The notes beneath the pieces were generated by a model. It did no database searches and was not told where the DNA came from. It saw nothing but the letters and a program-made list of their open reading frames with translations. A program made the translations under genes and the position numbers. Below are positions 55,440 through 64,000 of a stretch of 64,000 nucleotides of DNA, in pieces; the stretch's first letter is position 1; every line of letters begins with the position of its first letter. Source of the stretch: Blattamonas nauphoetae (taxonomy: Eukaryota; Preaxostyla; Oxymonadida); the NCBI GenBank assembly GCA_033064195.1, contig JARBJD010000266.1:40767-104766 (forward strand), in the 5' to 3' direction.

Positions 55440-58251
55440 CCCGAAGGCTCTCACCAATGCAGACGATGTCGAGCTGAAGGATCTTCTCAAACTCCACGAA
55501 GCTTCACAGCCAATTGAGATTGTTGACTATATGTTGGTCTTTGAAAATACAGAGCATCCATCGTTCAAAGAGAAAGAGACAAAAATCCTTGAAGAGGCAG
55601 CCGTATGGAATCTTCTGTTCTCTACCCCGCATTCTCTCACTCATCACATCCATTCTCATCTCGAATATCCAGAAGAAAAAATCTAAAGAAAAAACCGAAG
55701 ACAGACACGTTATCAAGCGCCTGCTCGAACGTCTGTGCTAAAAGTGGTAGACCTCCCGGAGAACCTCGAATGCGATGCTAACAAAAGTGCTGGAGACTTG
55801 GTTGACGACGAGATTGCACAGATCCGGCTGGAACAGTCGAGAGAACGACGAGAACACCAACAGACCAAAAGTACGAAAAAGCAGTAAAAGAGGCTGAAAT
55901 GGCAGAGGTCGCACAAACTGAAAACAACGATGATGTCAACGAGGTGGCACTCTTTTCCAAGTCGAAGCAGAAGACCAGCAAAGACATTGAGAAAGTCAAG
56001 CAGCTCATCATGACCAAGCTCGCAGACCGAAGAATCGCTTTCGACGAACAGAAGAGCGTTGACGGAAAGAACATTCTTCTTCGAATTTCTGCCATATTTG
56101 AGGCCTTGTGTATCGAAGCGGAACGTCTCCACATCAAAAGGTTCTCAAAGAAGAGTTCGTCACGAACGAAGATGACACCGGCATCATCGAATTCACCGTT
56201 CAGCACAGAAAAGATTTTCCGGGGATTGATCGGCCAAATGTGTTTTTCTACCCTTCCGAGCGAAAGTGACTTGCCTGGTCGCTCCTCACTTCCATAGAGG
56301 TTACCAACGACGATAAATTTGGAGACATTCCCTTTGGGGACAGCCTCATCCCTCAAGTCGGTGTGGAAGTGGTACAAGTTCGGGCTAGGAACGCCACCCA
56401 ATGCACTTGCCAGCTATTTCGGTTGAGAGGGTTGCAGCACAGTTCGCGTTCAACGAATACCTCATCAAGTCACTCTCCATCCTCGCATTGGTTGGGATCG
56501 TCGTCTTCGTCCTCGACCAGGTGGACAGGACAGGCACTGCACGAACAATTGCGTAGCTCGTCGATGTTGTCATCATCTTCGTCCGGTCTTCCATTTTCGA
56601 CCGTCTCTGGCGCCGAAAGAACGCGCGCAGCCTGTACGACACAAACTCCCTCAAACCAACCGAGCCAGACATGATCCGACCCGTGTTCATCGGAAGATGC
56701 AGTTCTCAGACATCACCGGCCACACCGAACGTGTCTACCCCACCCGACTCAAAGTGTGTCGGACAGTGGTAAGCTGGATCGTCAGTGCCATCTTCCTCGC
56801 TCTCTCGATTGCGGGGCAGTGGGCGACTGTGTTCTACGAGGCAGACCTTGTCAGCACATTTCATGTCCAGGCCGATTCGGAGGCTGTACTGTTCCTCGTC
56901 CGATGCAAGCCTGGCCTGATCAACGGAGTGCTGCAGATGGTACTGTGGTCACTGTATGGACGAGTGGCGGTGTGGCTGACCGAGTTTGAGAATCACAAAC
57001 GGTCGGAAAAGCACGAATTGTGGTATACGATGAAGATGGTTGTGTTTCTGCTGGTGAACTCGTCGTTCTCGTTCTTCATCATCTTGCCCAGAGCCGATCT
57101 GGGAAGAGCGTCCAACGAGGACGAGCTCTTCAAGCAGCTCACTCTTCGTGCGAACATCCTCCTCATCCTCCAGTTCCTGAAGAGGGAGCTCGGACACACT
57201 GTCATTGGCAATCTGATCGGGAGTGTCCCTGTGTGGAGGAGACGAGCACAAACACGACACTACGAACGGAAGAAGAGGGCGCTGTGAAGAACTTGGACGA
57301 CGACCAGTCGCGCTTCAACACCCCAACACCCGGTATGGACCTGATGAGCCAAGACCTGTATAGCCAGACACAAAGCAGGCTGAACACAATGGAGACAGCA
57401 GACGACGTGCGGGGGCGGAAGGGGAAGAAAGAAAAGTAGAAGAAGAAGGTCAGGCAGTCCACCAAAATGACTGTGGTGCCACGCGAGCTGATGCTGGAGC
57501 TGCGGGAGAAGCGGAGGGAGTTCAGGGAGTACGAGAACGAGTACAACAAACGCATGTCGGAAGTCGAGTTTGAGCAGTCGAAGGGCAAGTACGATTACGT
57601 GCAGCAGTATCTGGACAAGCTGAACTACATCCTGCAGATCGCCTTCTTCACTCCGATCTCGCCCCTCTCGTCCCTCGTGGCTCTCATCAGCGGCGTGCTC
57701 GACACCCTCTCCGCGCGGTACAAGCTGCTCAACACAAAGCAACACCCGATCCCGTCGACTCGCCCAAACACGTCGTGGATGGAAACGTCGATCACGACGA
57801 TCATCTGGGCCTCCATCCCGCTCACCACACTCGAGCTGTATTACTGTTTCCGCGCCAAGCTGACCGACCTCTTCACGGGAGGCTACACTCCAACCACTGC
57901 GACAACGCAGCGTTTGTTTTCTTCATCCAGTTTCTTGCTGCGTTGGCACTGGAGAACTTGTTTCTGGCAGTCCGTGCGGCGATTGCGCTGTCTGTCAGTG
58001 CGGTCCCGAGAATGGTGCGCAGATCGATCAAAGAGGACGAGGTGACTTACTTTCTCTTCCTCAAATTCATTTCCCTTTTTCAGAAAATGTAAGAGGATAT
58101 GCTCAGCCTTGTCAAATAAAACGATAAGAAGGAGCGTGAGAGGAAGCGATTCAAGACGGACATGGAGGAGTTCTACAGAAAACAAGAAGAACGGAAGAAG
58201 AAGCAAATCCTTGACATTCACCCCGAACTCAAGAAGAAAAAGCATCCTTAA
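55440..58251 (+). pseudogene. Anoctamin (TMEM16) family gene, frameshifted
   Basis: Successive frames carry the anoctamin order: an N-terminal dimerisation-like region (GKNILLRISAIFEALCIEAE, then DRPNVFFYPSERK), KWYKFGLGTPPNALASYFG, first helix (KSLSILALVGIVVFVLDQVD), FSDITGHTERVYPTRLKV with helix 2, the LYGRVAVWLTEFENHKRSEK region with VNSSFSFFIIL, ANILLILQFLKREL, YLDKLNYILQIAFFTPISPL, a last helix (FFIQFLAALALENLFLAVRA) and a basic tail EEFYRKQEERKKKQILDIHP ending near 58,251. Anoctamins are ten-helix calcium-activated scramblases or chloride channels. At least five frame changes (near 55,730, 55,880, 56,140, 56,270 and 56,420, and more later) do not sit at intron borders, so the gene looks dead unless the assembly is poor. 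Confidence 0.78.
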
Positions 58252-58429
58252 TCAAGGTGCTTTCCCTTCTTCATTTGGTGCGTATTAATTTTTCACATTT
58301 TAACTTGCTTCTAATCGATCCAACCCCTTAAACATATCTCACCTGGTTTCAGCTTTCTTTCTTCGTTTATCTTGTTTCTGTGCATTCTTCGATTCATTTC
58401 TTATGCACTCATGATTGTAGACTGCATCT

Positions 58430-58910
58430 GCTCAAATCGACACGGAATTCGGGGCGATCAAGCTGAAAGTGGGCTTCATCCTCATCTTCGACGACATCAT
58501 CGGGCTTAAGATGCAGCAGAGCATCTACCTGCGCTCAGAGGGTCTGACGTACCAGATGGAGTCAGAGAAGGAGCTTCCTATTCGCATATCTCTATTTTGT
58601 AGTCCGTCACATCAAACTTCTTTTATGTCGACTACTAACTTGTCCTTTCATCTCAGCTTATCCAAGCATATCCACACATCCCTACTGACAACATATCTGA
58701 ACAGAGTCTATGTTCTGGAGATTTTCAGCGAAGCCTATCATTCAAACCAGGTAACAGCCCGACCACATGGGATATATTCTTAATATGGAATTCTTGATAA
58801 TTCACGCTGTTTCTCTGTTATGTTCGTTCATTATTTGTCGTTCTTTCGGTCGCAGATCGGAGAGTCTACAATCAACATCCTGACGCAGGATCGCAGCTGT
58901 CCGCACTGAA
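58430..58910 (+). pseudogene. Unknown gene fragment with short introns
   Basis: Protein-like pieces TEFGAIKLKVGFILIFDDII with GLKMQQSIYLRSEGLTYQME, RVYVLEIFSEAYHSNQ and IGESTINILTQDRSCPH are separated by intron-like AT-rich gaps with GT and AG ends. No family is recognised. It may be unrelated to the anoctamin remnant to its left. Confidence 0.35.
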
Positions 58911-60158
58911 TGATCTCCAACAAGAACACTTTTACGACAACAACGTCATTTGCCAGCTCAAAAGTCTGCTTTCCACTTCATCTTATTGACCATTTTCTCT
59001 CCCATCGTCTTCATCCATTCCACAACAAACGTCATCAGTTGGTTGACCAAAGCTAAAACCACGCCCACTGCTACATCATCAAAGCCACAGACTCCTTTGG
59101 CACAGAAAATAAAACAGAAGACACAAGTGTCTGCCACATCCCAAACACCCATCGCACTCCAACACGCCTGAATGCATCAATGAAGCTGAGTAATATTCAT
59201 GGATCCAGTCAACCAGATTAAATCAGCTCTCTAAGCGCAGTCGACTCTGTGGCCATTGAGTTTGGTCATCAAGATATCCAAACGCTTCTTCAAATCAAGA
59301 AGTCGGCTGTTTTCGTTAATAGGATATACAATACTCTTGCCAAAATTCTTCGATCTGAATTATTGGGCGAGTTTGGGCACAGTTGCTGCTTGCTGGTTCA
59401 AATTGTCGCTGACGACAGTCCCAATGCGATTTCCACGATTCTAAAGAAGGATTGAACAGATCGCAGATCGAGAAATTGGAAGATTCCAAGTGGATAGTGT
59501 TGAGGATACATTTGTAGCGACGTGACATGTTACAAGGAACCACAGACTAGAGTAAACACCTCATCGAACAAAACACTCTCTCTGTCCTCGTTCGCGGACT
59601 TGAATGCCCTAACTTGAACATTACAAATGCATCCATGATCCAATTGCACAAAATTATCCTTTCCAGCGTCCAGATGACACCTGACTTCGAACCACACACA
59701 GCTTAGAGAAAAGCGAGGATTCTGGAAGTCTCTCGTTCAATAACAACCAAGTCTCAACTGTTTCTCATTTTCCCGAATTCTTCATATCATGGTAGTGTCA
59801 GTCATTTCACCTGATTGCTGCCCAAAATCTCCTTTTCTCCGAACAAGTTCCATCTCCGGCTAACACAATAGTGAGGCGATAAACGGCTCTTATTCATCAT
59901 GTAATTGAAAGAATTTAGCGATGATGTCGTTCAAACGTGTTGTAACTGAAACTGTTTCCAAGAAATGATGGTCGATTGATTCTTGTTGTGTGAGACGTAA
60001 AACGATGGTGATTTCCGACTTTCAACTTATTAAATGAGTGAGTATGGTCTGTATGTTGCAATAAGCCGGTTTGGGTTTCATCATCTTATCCTTCAGAGGC
60101 GAATGACGAGCAGATCAATCTTAGCTTTCTTGGTTCCTGAAGAGTCGGTATTCCAGAT
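58911..60158. other. Stretch without a recognisable gene
   Basis: It holds only short frames with no family resemblance and no repeat or RNA gene that I can support. Confidence 0.3.
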
Positions 60159-61110
60159 CTAAATGATCAGAAAAGATGTTCTTCTGTTCTGCATTTTCGT
60201 AGTGACGGTATTAAGATTGTCAGGGAATGTGATCCATACTGGGAGTATCCGGTCTTCCTGTTGAGAATGATCCCCTTCTGTTGGTTGTGTGTGGACGCTG
60301 CTGTTCAATCGCTTTCGTTCCAAGCTGAGCAGAGGTGTTTTGGTGCCTGGGGCTTCTCCATCAATAATCTCCGACTCTGTCGGAGAGAGTCGACTGCCAT
60401 TCAGCTTGCGAAGGGAGAATACGGCAGAGTGCAGAGGGTTGGGGTTTGGGAGAGGTTGGGGTCGAGAAGGATGGCTGGCGATGGGGTTTGCTGATGTGTT
60501 GAGATGAATGCAGGTGAAATGCTGCAGTAGACAGGAGGGTTGATAACAGACGGCTGCTAAATCGACGGAAATAAAAGCGAGGACAATGTGATTCCCTTTG
60601 TCTGCGAAAGATGGGTGAGAAGGAAGCTTGACGAGGAAGCTGTGAAATGGATCATCAGTGGCAGGGCTGTCTGCGTGTTGGCAAAGAAAAGCCGAATTCA
60701 TGTCCCTCTACATCATTGGGTGATGATACTGGGGATGGGAAGCGTTCTTTCCGCAGGACAGTGGCGGTGGGAATGATCCATTTCATCGGTTTCGAAGGAA
60801 TGAAAATGAAAGGGTTTGTGGGAGCTGATTCTAACAATTTGGACTAATGCGCGAATGTGCTCAGGGAGCGGATGGAAATACGACAGGAAGCGCTGTAATA
60901 AAAGATGTTTTACTGGGATGAAATTGACGTCTTCCTGGGTCATAAGCAAACTTTCGTTCTGTGTTTCTTATTTTTCTGTTCGCTGTTGTCGAAAAGACGA
61001 GGACTGGCTGGATCATACAGGTGGAATGCATGTTGAGCGACGTCAGAGTCGAGAATGATGTTGACGGAGGAAATCCCATCAAATTGAGGTTTGGGTTTTA
61101 CCGGTGTGAA
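60159..61110 (-). CDS. Unknown minus-strand gene, exon structure uncertain
   Basis: Protein-like pieces on the minus strand are VNIILDSDVAQHAFHLYDPA (about 61,070-60,990), NFIPVKHLLLQRFLSYFHPL (about 60,930-60,850), and a long last part with GNHIVLAFISVDLAAVCYQP to the stop at 60,159. They are in different frames, so introns or breaks lie between them. No family is recognised. The 31-bp minisatellite lies directly upstream. Confidence 0.35.
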
Positions 61111-61204
61111 ATAGTGGGTTATATCGGTGTGAAATAGTGGAAGACGGCTCTGAATGGAATGTGAAATCGAGAAAGACGAAACGTTGTTATGAAGAGGGTG
61201 AGGG

Positions 61205-61740
61205 CTGTTGGAGAGGTGAGGTGGGTACATTCAGGTCGATTGGAGGGAAGAGTGGGCATAATGAGGTTGATTGGAGGGAAGAGTGGGCATAATGAGGTTG
61301 ATTGGAGGGAAGAGTGGGCATAATGAGGTTGATTGGAGGAAGAGTGGGCATAATGAGGTCGATTGGAGGGGAAGAGTGGGCATAATGAGGTTGATTGGAG
61401 GGAAGAGTGGGCATAATGAGGTTGATTGGAGGGAAGAGTGGGCATAATGAGGGTCGATTGGAGGGGAAGAGTGGGCATAATGAGGTTGATTGGAGGGAAG
61501 AGTGGGCATAATGAGGTTAGAGTTGATTGGAGGGAAGAGTGGGCATAATGAGGTTGATTGGAGGGGAAGAGTGGGCATAATGAGGTTGGAGGGGGAAGAG
61601 TGGGCATGATTGGAGGGGGAAGAGTGGGCATAATGAGGTTGATTGGAGGAAGAGTGGGCATAATGAGGTTGATTGGAGGGGAAGAGTGGGCATAATGAGG
61701 TTGATTGGAGGGAAGAGTGGGCATAATGAGGTTGATTGGA
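61205..61740. repeat. 31-32-bp minisatellite, about 16 copies
   Basis: The unit is GTTGATTGGAGGGAAGAGTG followed by GGCATAATGAG, with small variants (GTCGATTGG, extra G, missing bases, and one unit lacking GATTG). On the minus strand each frame reads repeats such as NLIMPTLP and HYAHSSLQS, a result of the repeat and not evidence of a protein. Related GATTGGAGGTGGGAAGAGG units continue to about 61,890. Confidence 0.93.
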
Positions 61741-62040
61741 GGGGGAAGGGATGGAGAGGATGGGCAGGTTGATTGGAGGTGGGAAGAGGGAATGGGAGAG
61801 GCAATCGATTTGGAGGTGGGAAGAGGGCGAGTCGATTGGAGGTGGGAAGAGGTCGTTCGAGATGGATTGGAGGTGGGAAGAGGACAATGCGAGGTTGATT
61901 TACAGAGCTGATGTGGTTGAACATATGAACGAAACTGACTTGTGGGTTGATTGAGACCTTTGTTGTCTCTTTGTGTCGCATCCCAACACATTTTCTCTAG
62001 AAACCTAAAACTAACTATCCCATCAAGAATTTCCTTCAGG

Positions 62041-62920
62041 ATGCAAGAATACCTCTCAAAATCAGATTCGACAACAAGTACCCACGGGAAGGCGATTTAT
62101 GACCTTCTCTTGAAACAGCATAGTGACTATCCAGCAGCTCCTCTCATCCGAGCTCTGGATAGTCGTCGGGAACTGATACCAATTAGGCAGATTGTACAAG
62201 CTCATTATAACAGTTTGTATCTCTTTTCTCTCATTCTTTTCACTTTAGCAAAATTCACTTCATTATTGTCATCACTATCTCATTTGTACAACAGAAATGA
62301 GGAATAATGATGACAAGGTTAGGTTGATGCAGTGTGTTTCGCAGGTATGTAGTCTCCACGAAACACAAACCTTCGGCTTCCGTGTCGAAGAGGGAGGCTT
62401 CTACTACGCACACTCCCGCTTCGACACAATAAATGGAAGACCGAGAGCACCAACTCGTCGGAGACCGGCCTCAGAAACAGGTTTAATTTTCCTTTTCTTT
62501 TCCATAATCACCAACAGAAAATTAACATAGAGGAAGATGAAGTCCTGATGAAAGCCATCATGGACAATACATCCCAAGCTGTGAATCACAGTCGAAACTC
62601 AGTAAAAAAGAAAAACAGTTTGCCCTCTTTATTCTCATTGTTTTATTATCTCTCAAACAGAACCTTCGGTCCTTGACTCGCTCGACAAAGACGACGAGGA
62701 CTTCCTTCTGAATCATTCGAACTCGCAACACCAAACCATATCTCCAAATACCTCAACAAATATCAAACCAAAACTAGAACCAAGGCTCCTCTCCTCAACA
62801 AAGAAGGACCTTCATCAGAAATTGGTTCAAGATGGCAAAACCAAAATGTCCTATTCTTCATTTTGTAAAAACAAATTTTCTAAAAAGCAACAAAAGAACA
62901 GACCTTTGCTCAATTTGTGA
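62041..62920 (+). CDS. Four-exon gene of unknown function
   Basis: Exons 62041-62212, 62295-62480, 62531-62617 and 62661-62920 join in phase (all phase-1 introns of 82, 50 and 43 nt, GT-AG) to 234 residues. The start is MQEYLSKSDSTTSTHGKAIY and the end KKQQKNRPLLNL. The first half is mixed (SQVCSLHETQTFGFRVEEGG, FYYAHSRFDTINGRPRAPTR). The second half is polar and Lys/Ser-rich with an acidic patch (LDKDDEDFLLNHSNS). No signal peptide, membrane helix or known domain is seen. The consistent phase and clean splice sites support a working gene. Confidence 0.72.
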
Positions 62921-63089
62921 GCGAGGGCAAACATCTACAAAAACAAGAAACAAACAACAAATTAACAGAAAAGAAAAAGAATTAGAAACAATAAAAACAC
63001 AAAGAAATGGCAGAAAAACAAAGAAATTATTACAATTACTGCACCTCACATCGACGATAACTCTTTAGTTATCGTGATGGATTTAAAGA

Positions 63090-63560
63090 AAATTGGCGTT
63101 TGCCTCTTGCAAACGACCAAATCGAACACGATTTTTTATTCACAGACACAAGTTTCTCATTTATGTATCACTTGTTTCACCTCACAGAATTCTGTTATCA
63201 CCAAATCATATCACAACTTTATTTCCCCTGTTCTTTCACGACCACCGTTTTGTTCAGGAATGTCTAACCGATTTATTTGCTCTTGATTCATATAGTTCCA
63301 AAACTCACATCACTGTTTTCTCTGATACTGGTCCTCATTTTAGGAACCAGTATGTTCTCAGTTACTTCCTTTCTTCTGAAAACCCCTGTTTTAGGGAAGA
63401 AAGTTTCATATTGTTTCTTTGCTGAGCAGCATGGTAAAACTGCTGCGACTCCAGATTCGGAGTTTTAACGAATTGTGTTTCACATCACCTCAAACACCCC
63501 ATCCGCTCTTCGGATGAACTTCGTGCGTTTTCACTTCGCATTTCGAAAAGTTTCCCAGTA
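63090..63560 (+). pseudogene. Degraded DDE-transposase-like fragment
   Basis: One frame reads LFALDSYSSKTHITVFSDTG and then PHFRNQYVLSYFLSSENPCF; after a frame change another reads VSYCFFAEQHGKTAATPDSE. The order of an (S/C)D-x-G-x-HFRN box and a later F-(G/A)-E-x-HGK box is found in DDE transposases of several eukaryotic DNA transposons. It is not intact. I see no terminal repeats near it. Confidence 0.45.
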
Positions 63561-64000
63561 ATGAAAGTAATACCTTTCATTACTTCCCCAGTATGTCTCT
63601 TTTCCATAGTGACCTTTTCTCTGACTTGTAGGCATACTGTCTTCCCAGACAGTCATTCTTACTTTAGGGTTATTATCACCGGTCTCAAAGAATATCTTGG
63701 TTTTACGTTCCGAAACCTCCTTGACCGGTGCCCCAGTTTGTGTTAACTCATCTTCTTTTTCTTTTCTCTTACGTTTTCATGAGAAGCGGGGTGGATAAGA
63801 GGGAGCGGAAGGTGTAGAGAAGGAAGAAGTGGAGAGGCAGGACGAGAATGAGTTGAGTTCGGGACTTCAGTCTATTACTTCTTTTGTTACTCTTGCATTC
63901 CGACTTCTGTTTCATCTTCTCCTACTTCTGTTATTTTTGATACTTCTCCTAATTCTCAAATTATTGATTCATCTTATCATTCTCTATTCTTCATTCTTCC
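63561..64000. other. Right edge of the window without a recognisable gene
   Basis: Short frames only. It may contain more of the decayed transposon to its left. An imperfect duplication, AATGAAAGTAATACCTTTCATT, at about 63,558-63,581 is palindromic. Confidence 0.3.

Noticed and set aside
61187-61991. Long minus-strand frames reading SLCPLFPSNQPHYAHSS-type repeats
   Set aside because: They arise from the 31-32-bp minisatellite, are open in several frames at once and have no independent support.

Overview
The window is eukaryotic nuclear DNA from a protist that uses the standard genetic code. Several genes are broken by very short GT-AG introns (30 to about 130 nt), and there are two kinds of protist gene families: type I membrane proteins with a right-handed beta-helix ectodomain, and large armadillo-like solenoid proteins. 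Together with a bacterial-type aminoglycoside phosphotransferase, this suggests an anaerobic metamonad, most likely an oxymonad (Preaxostyla). That assignment is an inference from gene style; there is no rRNA or marker gene here to prove it.

Left third (1-21,361). After the 3' part of an armadillo-like gene (1-1,230, minus), almost everything to 21,361 is one further armadillo-like gene on the minus strand that has been blown apart by transposons. Its intact paralogue lies at 33,419-36,950, which lets the breakpoints be read to the base. Four insertions sit directly in its exons: an 8-bp-duplication, hAT-like element (1,796-4,893); a 9-bp-duplication, Mutator-like element (6,017-12,385) that itself carries two nested 8-bp-duplication elements (7,139-9,747 and 10,347-11,166); a 1.86-kb element with TAG ends and a 3-bp duplication (13,645-15,499); and a DIRS-type tyrosine-recombinase retroelement (15,909-21,102) that carries a nested 601-bp TAG element (20,169-20,769). 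About 16.5 kb of the 19.8 kb is inserted DNA.

Centre (21,558-40,310). This is the gene-rich, apparently living part: two divergent beta-helix membrane protein genes, an eight-exon large ARF-GEF of the Sec7/BIG type (25,836-33,225, minus), the intact armadillo-like gene diverging from it, a METTL13-like methyltransferase with a long acidic tail, and an APH(3')-like phosphotransferase.

Right third (40,026-64,000). A second copy of the beta-helix gene is cut between codons by a 10.78-kb segment (40,311-51,091) with 42-bp TAG-type inverted ends and a TCA duplication. This segment holds decayed host-like genes (membrane protein, USP-like piece, beta-helix piece, coiled-coil protein) and no transposase that I recognise. 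Beyond it lie an 83-bp tandem repeat, a heavily frameshifted anoctamin/TMEM16 gene, a 31-bp minisatellite, a clean four-exon gene of unknown function (62,041-62,920) and a degraded DDE-transposase-like fragment.

The most novel signal is the TAG family. Three elements of 0.6, 1.86 and 10.8 kb share ends of the form TAG, 8-11 bases, AAACCCG, and each duplicates a 3-bp TNA target. They may be one undescribed, cargo-carrying transposon family.
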